Positions 9,395-19,210 are shown, numbered from the stretch's first letter. The stretch: DNA of 64,000 nt from Coleofasciculus sp040219735 (GCA_040219735.1 JAVJRX010000131.1), one strand, 5' to 3'. The notes: a model not told the origin generated them from the letters alone. Numbers and translations: made by a program.

Positions 9395-10183
9395 TCAGAT
9401 CTGTGGCGTCTTTCGAGACGACTCCGAGTTGAGATTCAGAAAGACGCGAATGCAGTGAGCCACTTTTTTGTAGTCCCAGAACGGATCAGCATCGGGGGTT
9501 ATGGCTAAATGCTTACCCGAATCCAAAACCAGAGCCACTCGCTCTATCTGGCGATCTTTGGCATCTCTAATCGTTTCTATCGTTACATCAACAATCTCGG
9601 CAAGGGGGAGTTCTATGGTTGTACCATTGAGCAAACCCCGTTGCTTTAGCATCATGCGATCGCGCACTTTATCAAAGCTCAAGGTAACGACTTTCCCCTT
9701 ATGCACCGCTACGAACAACCCCACCCCGATCAATAAACTGCCAAACAGATAACTAAACCAACGATCGTCTTGCTGAACGTTCAGGGATGCCTGGTTTTGA
9801 TTCATAATAAAGGCATTAATTTCAGAAGCAATAGACTCTTGCTGATTACTATCGGCGCTGTAATTGGAGGTGAAGGGAATTTCTTCGCTTCCCGTCAACA
9901 GGACAACCCGATAAGTATCATTACTATCATTCTTCAGATTGAGATCAAGACTGACATCTCGTAAACTCTCTAAAGGAATAGTTCTAACCTCTGAGCCGAC
10001 TAACCCTGACTTAACTAATTCACAACTGCCTGTTTTTGCCCCTCGCTGACAGGTTAAGGTTGACCCACTTTGAAAGGAAATTACCCCGACTCCGACGGCG
10101 GCGAGAATACAACTCAAAAGCCACAGTAACAAAGGTTGATGTCGAATAGTCAGTTTGAGGCGATTGTACTCTACGATATCCAT
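9395..10183 (-). CDS. Membrane protein of unknown function
   Basis: A 262-residue protein with one membrane helix near residue 18-38 (PLLLWLLSCILAAVGVGVISF region) and a second near 143-160. Between them lies a soluble domain of about 100 residues containing two cysteines. After the second helix a beta-rich segment resembles a PH-like fold (VVTLSFDKVRDRMMLKQRG). This layout is common in cyanobacterial hypothetical proteins. No enzyme motif is visible and neither neighbour suggests a function. Confidence 0.65.
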   Translation of the reverse strand: MDIVEYNRLKLTIRHQPLLLWLLSCILAAVGVGVISFQSGSTLTCQRGAKTGSCELVKSGLVGSEVRTIPLESLRDVSLDLNLKNDSNDTYRVVLLTGSEEIPFTSNYSADSNQQESIASEINAFIMNQNQASLNVQQDDRWFSYLFGSLLIGVGLFVAVHKGKVVTLSFDKVRDRMMLKQRGLLNGTTIELPLAEIVDVTIETIRDAKDRQIERVALVLDSGKHLAITPDADPFWDYKKVAHCIRVFLNLNSESSRKTPQI

Positions 10184-10332
10184 GCGCTTCCTGCCTTTAC
10201 CTGGAATTAGCCAACGAGCAGACTAATTTTTCTCTAGATAAAGCCTAGGATATCTTGAACACAGCAGTTTTTAGTTTAAACCATATAAATCTTAATGCCT
10301 TGAACAACGGCATAGAGGTTCCATGGCAAACA

Positions 10333-13300
10333 TTAAGCACTGAAATATTTCGCTACGGGATGATAAGTAACGATCGCGGTTGTCGATTGTTCTGGATACA
10401 ATTGTTCACTTTCGTCCATGTACAGGTTGATCCGATCGCACCCCAACAACTCCAGTTGCTTGTATTGATCCTGTATATTAGGACAAGCCGGATAGCCGAA
10501 ACTGTATCGTGAACCTTGATACCGTTGCGCTAATATATCCCGAATTGTATCTGGTTCCTCACTCGCCAATCCTAACTCCCGGCGAATCCGGGCGTGTGTC
10601 CATTCGGCTAAGGCTTCTGCCATTTGCACCGCGAAACCGTGATAGTAGAGATAATCAGTATACTGATCCGATTCAAATAGCTGCTTGGCGTATTTAGTCG
10701 CAACTTCCCCCACCGTTACCGCCTGCATCGGGAATACATCGATAATTCCCGAATCTTTAGGCGCAAAGAAATCAGCAATACATAGACGCCGTCCCGATTT
10801 TTGTCGCGGGAACTTAAATGTGGCAATGGGTTCCCATTTCTCTGGATGGTTCTCACTCTCTTGATTCATCATCTCTGGATCAAATAGATGCAGAGAATTT
10901 CCTTCAGATTGACAAGGAAAATACCCATAAATTATTTGCGGATGCAATAAGTTCTCCGCTACAACCCGCTGTTTCCAGTCGCCGAGAATCGGATAAACCG
11001 TTTCTTCTAGAAACTGATTATACTCCTGACGAGATTGGTCTTTCGGTTTGCGGAACTGCCATTGTCCGGCAATTAGCGCCTGCAAATCCAGATACCACAA
11101 TGCCTCATCCATGGGAATATCTTCCGGTTGCAAGATACAAGTTCCCCAGAAGGGCGGCGTTGGGCGGTTAATCTCTACGGTAATGTGTTCTGAACGGCGG
11201 GTATCTTCCACCTCTGGGACTGATTTTGTTGGCGTTTTTTTCTGCTGATCGGACTTACCATTTTCCGATGACTCATCGGTTCCATGGGGGACTTCTTCTG
11301 TTGTCACTTCATCTAAGAAGCCTTTTAAATCATCCCACTTTTCAGCAGATTTAGCGGGCATGAGTTTATCCATGAAGTGTAAGTCTGAGAAAGCATCTTT
11401 GCCATAAACGACTTTCCCTTGATAGGTATTCTGACAATCCTCATAGACAAACTTCGGAGTCAATGCTGCACCCCCTAAAATTACGGGTACGGTGATTCCC
11501 TGTTCATTAAACGTCTCCAGGTTATCTTTCATAAATGCCGTGGATTTCACCAATAGTCCACTCATGGCAATACAATCGGCATTATGTTCTTTATACGCCT
11601 CAATAATATTGTCTACGGGCTGCTTAATTCCCAGATTCACCACCTTATATCCATTATTGGTGAGGATGATATCCACCAGGTTTTTACCAATATCGTGAAC
11701 ATCTCCTTTCACCGTAGCAATCACCATGATTCCCTTGGCATTATTTTCTCCGTCTTCTTTTTCCATGTACGGTTCTAAATACGCCACCGCCGCTTTCATT
11801 GTTTCGGCGGATTGCAAGACAAAGGGGAGTTGCATTTGTCCGGAACCAAAGAGTTCGCCAACCACTTTCATCCCATCTAAGAGAAACGTATTGATAATCT
11901 CTAAAGGCGGATAAATTTCTAAGGCTTGAGCGAGACTATTGTCCAAGCCAATCCGTTCCCCGTCGATAATGTGACGCTTGAGTCGTTCTTCAATCGGTAG
12001 ATTTTCATCCACCGTGCGATCGCGCTTCGTGGTTTTGCCTTCAAATAGCTGGGTAATCTCCCCTAAGGGATCATAGGTGCAAATATCGCCATCAAACTCG
12101 CGTTGATCATAAATCAGTTTTTGGCAAATCTCTTGATGTTCAGGTTCAATTTTCGCTACGGGTAATATCTTACTAGCGCTAACAATCGCCGCATCTAACC
12201 CCACCGCCATGGCTTCATGCAAAAACATGGAGTTTAATACCACCCGAGCAGCGGGATTGAGTCCAAAGGAGATATTAGAAACACCGAGAATAATATGACA
12301 TCCGGGTAGTTCTTGACGCATCCGCCGAATCGATTCAATCGTCGCTTTCCCGTTGCTTCTGTCTTCTTCAATCCCCGTCGAAATCGGTAAAGCTAGGGGG
12401 TCAAAAAAGATCTCATGGGGTGGAATCCCATACTCTATAGCTTGACGATACGCCCGTTGCGCGATCGCGAATTTTCGGTCGGCGGTTCTCGCCATCCCCT
12501 CTTCGTCAATTGTACCGACAATCACACCCGCCCCATACGTTTTGGCTAACTCCAAAACTTTCAGGAAACGTTCCTCCCCATCTTCATAATTCGTGGAATT
12601 GAGGATACATTTCCCCCCCGCGACTTTTAACCCCGCCTCCATCTTTTCCCATTCCGTGGAGTCTAGCATCAGGGGTAAAGTAACATTGGTTACCAAACGG
12701 GATACCAATTCGTGCATATCATGCACCCCATCCCGTCCCACATAATCCACATTCACATCCAGGATATGGGCGCCTTCGCGTACCTGCACCCTAGCTAAGG
12801 AAACTAATCCATCCCAGTCTTCATTATTGAGTAGAGTGCGACATTTTTTCGACCCACTGGCATTTAACCGTTCTCCAACAATTAGGAATGAGTTATCCTG
12901 CTCATAGGGTTGGGTTGAGTAAATGGATGCGGCGGCGGGTTCGTACTCTGGATGACGTTCTTTTGGCGTCAGGGTTTGGGCAATTTCGGCTAATTGTTGG
13001 ATATGTTCCGGGCGAGTACCGCAACAGCCGCCAATTACCTGTACACCCAAGTCTTCAATAAAATGCATTAACGCCATCCGCAGTTCCATCGGCGTCAATT
13101 TATAATGGGCTTGTCCCCCGACATTTTCCGGTAACCCCGCATTCGGGATACAAGACACCACAAACGGCGAATGCTGGGACAGATATTTTATATGATCCTT
13201 CATGCGATCGGGTCCTGTGGCGCAGTTGAGACCGAGAATATCAATGGGATAGCGTTCCAAAATTGCCAGCGCCGCGCCAATTTCGGTTCCGACTAGCATA

Positions 13301-13905
13301 GTCCCCTGAACTTCCACGGTTACCGATACCATAATCGGGCGGCGTTCCCCTTTTTTACGAAAGACTTCTTCAACCCCATTCAAGGCGGCTTTAATTTGTA
13401 GCACATCCTGACAGGTTTCGATAATAAATAAATCTACACCGCCGTCATAGAGTCCTTCGGCTTGTTCAGCAAAGGTAGCTTGCATCGTGTCAAAATCAAT
13501 ATGCCCCAGTGTGGGGAGTTTCGTCGTCGGTCCCATAGAACCTGCGACAAATCGGGGTTTTTCTGGTGTGGAGAATTCTGCTGCAACCTTTTTGGCAAGT
13601 TCCGCTGCGGCTTTATTCAGAGAATAGGCTTGATCGGCTAAATCATATTCTGCCAGAACAATCGAAGCCCCACCAAAGGTATCCGTCTCAATCACATCCG
13701 CCCCCGCTTCCAAGAAACGGCGATGAACCGTCGCCACGGCTTCGGGTTTGGTGTGAACCAGATACTCATTACATCCTTCATACTTTGCCCCACCAAAGTC
13801 TGCTGCGGTGAGGTTTTGGGTTTGGAGGTTGGTTCCCATGGCGCCATCGAAGACGAGAACCGGGCGTTGGGGACTATGGAGGCGAGTTAGGAAGGGGCTG
13901 TTCAT
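10333..13905 (-). CDS. metH: Cobalamin-dependent methionine synthase
   Basis: This enzyme transfers the methyl group of 5-methyltetrahydrofolate through cob(I)alamin to homocysteine, giving methionine. All four modules are present in order: a homocysteine-binding barrel (with FDGAMGTNL, and zinc ligands in GLNCATGPD and GGCCGTRPEH), a pterin-binding barrel (VGERLNASGSKK), the B12 cap and Rossmann domain with the axial histidine in DVHDIGKN, and a C-terminal AdoMet activation domain. The length of about 1190 residues is normal. The ATG at 13905 (MNSPFLTRL) was preferred over an upstream ATG at 13965, which would add 20 unrelated residues. It appears monocistronic. Confidence 0.97.
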   Translation of the reverse strand: MNSPFLTRLHSPQRPVLVFDGAMGTNLQTQNLTAADFGGAKYEGCNEYLVHTKPEAVATVHRRFLEAGADVIETDTFGGASIVLAEYDLADQAYSLNKAAAELAKKVAAEFSTPEKPRFVAGSMGPTTKLPTLGHIDFDTMQATFAEQAEGLYDGGVDLFIIETCQDVLQIKAALNGVEEVFRKKGERRPIMVSVTVEVQGTMLVGTEIGAALAILERYPIDILGLNCATGPDRMKDHIKYLSQHSPFVVSCIPNAGLPENVGGQAHYKLTPMELRMALMHFIEDLGVQVIGGCCGTRPEHIQQLAEIAQTLTPKERHPEYEPAAASIYSTQPYEQDNSFLIVGERLNASGSKKCRTLLNNEDWDGLVSLARVQVREGAHILDVNVDYVGRDGVHDMHELVSRLVTNVTLPLMLDSTEWEKMEAGLKVAGGKCILNSTNYEDGEERFLKVLELAKTYGAGVIVGTIDEEGMARTADRKFAIAQRAYRQAIEYGIPPHEIFFDPLALPISTGIEEDRSNGKATIESIRRMRQELPGCHIILGVSNISFGLNPAARVVLNSMFLHEAMAVGLDAAIVSASKILPVAKIEPEHQEICQKLIYDQREFDGDICTYDPLGEITQLFEGKTTKRDRTVDENLPIEERLKRHIIDGERIGLDNSLAQALEIYPPLEIINTFLLDGMKVVGELFGSGQMQLPFVLQSAETMKAAVAYLEPYMEKEDGENNAKGIMVIATVKGDVHDIGKNLVDIILTNNGYKVVNLGIKQPVDNIIEAYKEHNADCIAMSGLLVKSTAFMKDNLETFNEQGITVPVILGGAALTPKFVYEDCQNTYQGKVVYGKDAFSDLHFMDKLMPAKSAEKWDDLKGFLDEVTTEEVPHGTDESSENGKSDQQKKTPTKSVPEVEDTRRSEHITVEINRPTPPFWGTCILQPEDIPMDEALWYLDLQALIAGQWQFRKPKDQSRQEYNQFLEETVYPILGDWKQRVVAENLLHPQIIYGYFPCQSEGNSLHLFDPEMMNQESENHPEKWEPIATFKFPRQKSGRRLCIADFFAPKDSGIIDVFPMQAVTVGEVATKYAKQLFESDQYTDYLYYHGFAVQMAEALAEWTHARIRRELGLASEEPDTIRDILAQRYQGSRYSFGYPACPNIQDQYKQLELLGCDRINLYMDESEQLYPEQSTTAIVTYHPVAKYFSA

Positions 13906-14088
13906 AACTGTCTGGGCAATCTGGATATAGATATTAGTGTAGGTGCAATGTATGACTACACACAACTAATACAATTGCGATCATACAGTGATCTTAGGCT
14001 AAGATTTGGGGCGCGATCGCACGATTAGACCAATCCATACTCTACTTTGCCTCTACGGACTAAAAGCTCTTGGACGCGAATTCCATTT

Positions 14089-14256
14089 TCAAACCCTTTC
14101 GATGTAAGCACTCAGAAATATCAGTTGCGCTTCATCGGGATACCCCAATCTGCCAGCATCTGCAACTGTGACAACATTTAGATTAGCATTCCGCAAAGCT
14201 TTGACCAACGCCGCGTTAATAGTGTCTTCATCCAGATAGAAACCAATCTGACTCAT
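14089..14256 (-). CDS. DUF5615 PIN-like toxin, truncated
   Basis: Fifty-five residues from the ATG at 14256 show the N-terminal half of a DUF5615 PIN-like protein: FYLDEDTI with the first acidic active-site residues, then VVTVADAGRLGYPDEAQLIF. Family members are normally about 110-120 residues, so the C-terminal half with the remaining acidic residues is missing. After the stop, another frame stays open for about 25 codons to a TAA at 14025-14027, suggesting decay or frameshift. Its ATG overlaps the stop of the upstream DUF433 gene (ATGA), the usual coupling for this toxin-antitoxin pair. It is probably inactive. Confidence 0.65.
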   Translation of the reverse strand: MSQIGFYLDEDTINAALVKALRNANLNVVTVADAGRLGYPDEAQLIFLSAYIERV

Positions 14257-14546
14257 GATCGCCTTCCCGCTAAATATTCGGCTTCGAGGCGAGCGCATTC
14301 TTGATTATAAGCAGCAAATTCCACATCAAGAAATTCTTTATTGGCGTAGTAGTGAGCTATAGCTGCATAAATTGCACCAAGAGTTAGGTGTGGTTTATTT
14401 TCCAGTATTTCTTCAGGAGTCACACCTGCCCTAATCTCATTGATAATGTACTGAACCGTGATCCGAGTACCTGCTATTCGGGGACGCCCCCCACAGGTTC
14501 CCGTTGTGCAAACAATCAGCGTTCCAATGTCAGTCAAGGTTTGCAT
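14253..14546 (-). CDS. DUF433 antitoxin-like protein
   Basis: A 97-residue protein with the DUF433 core (GRPRIAGTRITVQYI, then GVTPEEILENKPHLT and AAIAHYYANKEF), a winged-helix-like fold found as the DNA-binding antitoxin beside DUF5615 PIN-like toxins. The start was set at MQTLTD (14546); an ATG nine codons upstream is possible. The stop overlaps the toxin start, so both should be co-translated. Because the toxin is truncated, this may be an orphaned antitoxin. Confidence 0.75.
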   Translation of the reverse strand: MQTLTDIGTLIVCTTGTCGGRPRIAGTRITVQYIINEIRAGVTPEEILENKPHLTLGAIYAAIAHYYANKEFLDVEFAAYNQECARLEAEYLAGRRS

Positions 14547-14775
14547 AATCGACTTGGTGAATTTTATTCTCATCCTAACTTGTTGAGCTATCATTGAGTG
14601 CAATTGAGCGACGCTCAGCCTCAAAGGTGATCCCACGCTCTGAAGCTTTAGAATGAAAAGTGCGCGATCGCCACCTCCCCCTTTTTCTCATATTTTGTAT
14701 TAGTACCTGAGCATCAATTCATTAAAGATATGGGTCAAAATTATTTGCCGTGAAAAGTCAGACATCGGCAAGTTA

Positions 14776-15159
14776 TCACGCCGCTGCAAACTCAGCAAAT
14801 ACTTGCTCAATCACCTTTTGCGCTTTAGTATCCAGAGAATGCCAATCCACTTCACCGTCTTCATCAATTAGGCTGGTATCAATCTCAACCTCTTGGCTTT
14901 CTACTTCAGCATGAACCGGGGCGTACTCCTGAAAACAGACTTTAAAGCATAACTCCCACAAGTTAATACAGGTTGAATAATCAGGTTTTTCTAAACATAC
15001 CTCATGACCGGGTATCGGCGTCTGCACATCCTTGTATGTGGCTTTCCAGGTGGTCACCTCAAGCTGCTTGCGAATATGATCAACAATGCGGATTAAGGCG
15101 GGTTGCATTAATAGTCCCGCTTGTTGCCAAGCTTGGGTTGTTTTAAATTTGGGTTTCAT
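14776..15159 (-). CDS. Hypothetical protein
   Basis: A 127-residue acidic soluble protein (MKPKFKTTQAWQQAGLLM...) with three cysteines in its middle (VCLEKPDYSTCINLWELC) and an acidic tail. The start was set at the ATG at 15159; an ATG ten codons upstream is also possible. I do not recognise a family. The compact coding frame and lack of competing frames suggest a real gene. It is divergent from the EI24 gene, with only 36 bp between the starts. Confidence 0.6.
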   Translation of the reverse strand: MKPKFKTTQAWQQAGLLMQPALIRIVDHIRKQLEVTTWKATYKDVQTPIPGHEVCLEKPDYSTCINLWELCFKVCFQEYAPVHAEVESQEVEIDTSLIDEDGEVDWHSLDTKAQKVIEQVFAEFAAA

Positions 15160-15195
15160 TCTGAACGTCGATAGGGAAGAATTAGGCAAACAACG

Positions 15196-16029
15196 ATGTT
15201 AAGACTACTGAGTGGATTTGGATTCGTGACGGGAGCAACTTACCCATTGCGCGTGTTGGCAGTTTTCCGACGCACACCACGTCTGTGGGGGTACATGATT
15301 ACTCCTATTCTGGTGAATGTGTTCATCGGTATTGCCCTGTATGCCGGATTACTGGTGTTGGGTTGGCAACAGGTTGAGAGTATTACGCTCAGTTTATCGC
15401 AATGGTTGAATAATGCGATCGCGAGTCTTCCCCCTTGGCTGAGTTTCCTAGGCGTCTTGGCGACGGGGATCAACTGGTTGCTGGATTTTATCTTGGTGAT
15501 TGGGTTACTGCTGATCACTGGATTTTTGCTCGTCCAGTTTGGCGTATTACTGGGTGCGCCGTGGTATGGTCAACTATCGGAACAGTTAGAAGAAATCCGC
15601 ACGGGTCAAATTCATACCGTAGAGGTGGGATTTATCCAGGATATTGGGCGGGCGATTTTATTTGAGTTAAAGAAGCTGGTATTAGGAATCAGCGTTGGCG
15701 TCTTGTTACTAATGTTAAATATTCTCCCTGGAATTGGCACCTTAGCCGCCGCAATCGGGGGGATTATCCTCACCGCCACCATAACTTGTCTGGACTTTCT
15801 CGACGCCCCCTTAGAACGTCGCCGTTTACGGTTTCGCTACAAGTTAGGGATTGTGTTTAACAGTTTACCTGCCAGTGCGGGGTTTAGCTTAGTCTGTATG
15901 GCGTTGATTACAGTGCCATTGGTGAATCTTGTTACTATTCCCCTTTGTGTCGCATCCGGGACGCTGTTTTTTTGCGATCGCGTATTACCTAAGTTACCTC
16001 AGTCTCTAGCAAAGCCCAAGTCTGATTAA
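15196..16029 (+). CDS. EI24 domain membrane protein (CysZ-like)
   Basis: A 277-residue integral membrane protein. It starts GFGFVTGATYPLRVL and has membrane segments near residues 35-60, 85-120, 155-195 and 225-265. The arrangement fits the EI24/CysZ fold, whose characterised bacterial member CysZ conducts sulfate. Cyanobacterial members are widespread, and transport of sulfate by this one is only a family inference. No cysteine biosynthesis gene is nearby. Confidence 0.75.
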   Translation: MLRLLSGFGFVTGATYPLRVLAVFRRTPRLWGYMITPILVNVFIGIALYAGLLVLGWQQVESITLSLSQWLNNAIASLPPWLSFLGVLATGINWLLDFILVIGLLLITGFLLVQFGVLLGAPWYGQLSEQLEEIRTGQIHTVEVGFIQDIGRAILFELKKLVLGISVGVLLLMLNILPGIGTLAAAIGGIILTATITCLDFLDAPLERRRLRFRYKLGIVFNSLPASAGFSLVCMALITVPLVNLVTIPLCVASGTLFFCDRVLPKLPQSLAKPKSD

Positions 16030-16317
16030 TTTATTGACATCCTCCCCGGCGTCCAAACGAAACATCCTCCATTAAATTTTCCTGTGATTAGTGTTGGTTC
16101 TTGACCCCCTAACCTTTCTCTAAGACGTGAGGATATGTATGACGAATGAGGTCGATAACGCTTGAGTATTTTTATTCAATCTGATAATAATAGAATATTA
16201 ATAGATGATAATTAAGATTTAACCTAAACTAAACAAAAATTAATAATTCCTTGAGTGGAATAGCGTTTTAATATTTTGTATTAATATAGAAGGATGACAA
16301 TTATTGAATAATCAGGT
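16030..16317. other. AT-rich gap with IS200/IS605-end-like sequence
   Basis: Just after the EI24 stop, ATTGACATCCTCCCCGGCG (about 16033-16051) resembles the conserved ends of cyanobacterial IS200/IS605 elements. GACGTGAGGAT occurs near 16124, and no transposase is present. The remainder is very AT-rich and runs into the aldo/keto reductase start. Confidence 0.3.
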
Positions 16318-17355
16318 ATGGAGTACAAACAACTGGGGGAGAGCAACCTACGGGTTTCAGAAATTTGTCTAGGAACCATGACCTATGGTCAGCAGAATAC
16401 TATAGAAGATGCCACAGAGCGATTAGACTATGCGATTTCCCAAGGTGTTAACTTTATTGACACAGCAGAAATGTATCCCGTACCGGGACGGGCGGAAACT
16501 CAGGGGAAGACGGAGGAGTATATTGGCGAGTGGTTAGTTAAGCAGCAGCGCGATCAGCTAATTGTGGCGACCAAAATTGCCGGTCCTGGGTCTTGGATAA
16601 GCTGGATTCGGGGAGAAAACCACCGAATTGACCGCCCGAATATTGAACAAGCACTAGAAGATAGTCTTAAGCGCCTGCGTACTGATTATATTGACCTCTA
16701 TCAAATCCATTGGCCCGATCGCTATGTTCCCTTGTTTGGCGCCCCCGATTACGATCCCAAGCACGAACGGGACACTGTACCGATTGCTGAACAACTGGAG
16801 GTATTCGCAGGCTTCATCAAAGCCGGAAAAATTCGCTATTTGGGGTTGAGTAATGAAACCCCTTGGGGAGTATGTGAGTTTTGCCATGTTGCCAAGCAGC
16901 TAGGATTACCCAAAGTGGTGTCGATTCAAAATGCCTACAGCTTAGTTAACCGCATCTTTGATATTCACCTAGCGGAAGCCTGTCGATTTAATCAGGTTGG
17001 GTTGCTAGCGTACAGTCCCCTAGCCTTTGGCTTGCTGACGGGTAAATATCTCAACGGTATCCCGGAAAAGTCACGGCTAGCCCTATTTCAAGGATTTGGT
17101 AGGCGGTATGAGAAACCCAATCTCACCGAAGCCGTGAAGGAGTATGTGGAAATTGCCCATAAGCACAATTTGACGCCAGCCCAGTTAGCCTTGGCATTTG
17201 TGCGATCGCGTTGGTTTGTCACCAGTACGATTATCGGTGCAACCACCATCGAACAACTTAAGGAAAATCTGAGTGCGGCTGAGGTGACATTGGATCAGGA
17301 TATCTTGGCAGAAATTAATGCCATTCACGCCCGCTATCCGAATCCTACCCCTTAA
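16318..17355 (+). CDS. Aldo/keto reductase (Tas-like)
   Basis: A 345-residue member of the aldo/keto reductase superfamily, NADPH-dependent enzymes that reduce carbonyl compounds. It shows the conserved start YKQLGESNLRVSEICLGTMTYG, the active-site Asp and Tyr in FIDTAEMYP, the His in YIDLYQIHWPD, and the cofactor-binding C-terminal STIIGATTIEQLKENL. The length and the insertion around residues 50-90 match the Tas/YghZ subfamily. The natural substrate is unknown. It stands alone. Confidence 0.9.
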   Translation: MEYKQLGESNLRVSEICLGTMTYGQQNTIEDATERLDYAISQGVNFIDTAEMYPVPGRAETQGKTEEYIGEWLVKQQRDQLIVATKIAGPGSWISWIRGENHRIDRPNIEQALEDSLKRLRTDYIDLYQIHWPDRYVPLFGAPDYDPKHERDTVPIAEQLEVFAGFIKAGKIRYLGLSNETPWGVCEFCHVAKQLGLPKVVSIQNAYSLVNRIFDIHLAEACRFNQVGLLAYSPLAFGLLTGKYLNGIPEKSRLALFQGFGRRYEKPNLTEAVKEYVEIAHKHNLTPAQLALAFVRSRWFVTSTIIGATTIEQLKENLSAAEVTLDQDILAEINAIHARYPNPTP

Positions 17356-17599
17356 GGATACTGCTGGCTTTCTCAGGGGTCAGACCCCTCACCCCCCTGC
17401 TCTATTCCTTCACGTCCATTCATAGCCTAACTTGCTTCGCTCTTATTTGGGGCTTCACAACTCTCCCAACTAGCAAGCAAGACGGTCTTATTCGTCTATA
17501 GATACTAGAACGTCCAGACTCTTGGCAATATGCCACATCTCATGGTAAGATTTGTGGCAAACAATGGCTACGACAACCGGGAATTCGGTACAATAATTA

Positions 17600-18481
17600 A
17601 TGGAAGATAAGTCAAAGCAAGGTAAAAAAAACAATTTTATTTTTAATTTATTTTTTGACCTAGAGTTCTACCTAAAAATTGCAATAAGTTGTGCAATTTT
17701 ACAACGGTTTTTACATTGGGTCTTGCACGATGTAGAACTCAACTTTATTACTCAGGTAGTTTTATACTGGGTTGTTAGTTCTGTCTCATTTTATGTAATT
17801 GGACTTTTCATCGAAAAGGTAATCAAAAATAATGATCAGTTGAGAGATAAATTCAATTCAAGAGTCAAAAAAGTAAAAAAACAACCCTTCCCAGCTTTTA
17901 CGGCAAAAGGCATTATTATTGGACAAATTCAGGGTTTAATAACAGCATTAATCATCCTCTATCTGGCGCCAGAGGTACATAGAGGTAATGGCTTACTCCT
18001 CAATCTGAGATGGTTCTTTATGCGAATCATTGCGGCTGATTTTTGTTTTTATGTCGCCCATTGGTTACTTCACAGAAAAATTTTGCTGAGAATACATCTT
18101 AAACATCATGAGTTTGCCGATTCATCAAGTTTTGTCGCTGGTCATAAGAGTCTCAGTGAATATATTATAGTCACCATTACAGATATTTTACCTATCTTTA
18201 TATTTGGATATGATCTTACTCAACTCTTGGCTTGGACTATTATAGGTAATGCTTACAACCTAGAAGGTCATAGTTCGTTGTCTATATTTTTCATTGCATC
18301 TGATTTTCACGATCTGCATCACACCAGTTTTAAGGGAAACTATGGTATTCATGGATTTTGGGACAGGGTATTTAATACTTTGAACCCTCCTACCAAAAAA
18401 TCGGGAATTATATCTCCTGTCGCCTCTCTGGAGAAAATGGCGGTGAAGTTGTCTAGTCGTGCCAGTAAAGTTACGACTTGA
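17600..18481 (+). CDS. Sterol desaturase/fatty acid hydroxylase family protein
   Basis: A 293-residue membrane protein with the di-iron histidine boxes of the fatty acid hydroxylase superfamily: HWLLH (154-158), HLKHH (166-170) and HDLHH (237-241), plus the usual HTSFKGNYG after the last box. Four or so membrane helices surround them. Members hydroxylate or desaturate lipids, and the substrate here is unknown. The gene is clearly more AT-rich than its neighbours and lacks HIP1 octamers, which suggests acquisition by transfer. The start ATG at 17600 follows TAATTA, without a clear Shine-Dalgarno sequence. Confidence 0.85.
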   Translation: MEDKSKQGKKNNFIFNLFFDLEFYLKIAISCAILQRFLHWVLHDVELNFITQVVLYWVVSSVSFYVIGLFIEKVIKNNDQLRDKFNSRVKKVKKQPFPAFTAKGIIIGQIQGLITALIILYLAPEVHRGNGLLLNLRWFFMRIIAADFCFYVAHWLLHRKILLRIHLKHHEFADSSSFVAGHKSLSEYIIVTITDILPIFIFGYDLTQLLAWTIIGNAYNLEGHSSLSIFFIASDFHDLHHTSFKGNYGIHGFWDRVFNTLNPPTKKSGIISPVASLEKMAVKLSSRASKVTT

Positions 18482-18512
18482 CTCCTGCCATTTTCCCTGC
18501 CCTAGAGTTCCC

Positions 18513-18540
18513 TGACAAATGACAAATGACAAATGACAAA
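18513..18540. repeat. TGACAAA heptamer repeat carrying the ureF start codon
   Basis: Four perfect TGACAAA units in tandem. The ureF ATG at 18533 lies at the junction of the third and fourth units, and the repeat encodes the first residues MTND. No Shine-Dalgarno sequence is visible in front. The same heptamer supplies or flanks starts at 24611 and 55427. Confidence 0.85.
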
Positions 18541-19210
18541 TGATAACCTATTGTATTTGTTGCAACTTGCGAGTCCCACTTTACCCGTCGGTGCCTATAG
18601 CTATTCAGAAGGATTAGAAATACTGGTGGAACGGGGGGTGATTGATAAGCCAAAGCAATTAAAAGCCTGGATTGACCAAGAATTGAGCTATGGAGCAATT
18701 CGCTTAGAAGCGGCTATGATGGTAAGATCCTATCAGAGTATCCAGGCTGACGATTTAGAAGCGTTGTCGTATTGGAATGCTTGGACGAGTGCGGCGAAGG
18801 AAACCTCGGAGTTGCGATCGCAAAGTTGGCAAATGGGCAATTCCCTGATCCGCTTACTCGTCGAGTTAGAACCGGAACTTAAGTCTGTAGCCAGGATCGT
18901 GGGAACACCCTGCAATTATGCGATCGCCTTTGGGATTGCAGCCGCTTACTGGCAAATTAACCTCATGGCTGCTTTATTGGGTTATTTCCACAGTTGGGCA
19001 TCCAATCTAATTAATGCAGGTGTGAAATTGATTCCCTTGGGTCAAACTGTCGGTCAACAACTTCTACTGGAACTTACCCCGGTGCTATCGGTGGCTAGCC
19101 AAGACATTTTAGCACTAGAAAATGATGAACAGTTAAACAGTTGCACTTGGGGATTCGCACTCTCTAGCATGGCTCACGAAACCCAGTATACGCGATTATT
19201 TCGCAGTTAG
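18533..19210 (+). CDS. ureF: Urease accessory protein UreF
   Basis: A 225-residue UreF, which with UreD and UreG forms the GTP-dependent complex that loads nickel into apo-urease. The diagnostic N-terminus LLQLASPTLPVGAYSYSEGLE is one residue longer than can be quoted in full; its core SPTLPVGAYSYSEGLE is intact. The all-helical body and the C-terminal HETQYTRLFRS are also present. No other urease gene lies in the window, as is common in cyanobacteria where ure genes are dispersed. Confidence 0.95.
   Translation: MTNDNLLYLLQLASPTLPVGAYSYSEGLEILVERGVIDKPKQLKAWIDQELSYGAIRLEAAMMVRSYQSIQADDLEALSYWNAWTSAAKETSELRSQSWQMGNSLIRLLVELEPELKSVARIVGTPCNYAIAFGIAAAYWQINLMAALLGYFHSWASNLINAGVKLIPLGQTVGQQLLLELTPVLSVASQDILALENDEQLNSCTWGFALSSMAHETQYTRLFRS

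Noticed and set aside
13906..13965. An upstream start for metH
   Set aside because: The 20 extra residues are not of methionine synthase type, and the ATG at 13905 fits the family N-terminus.
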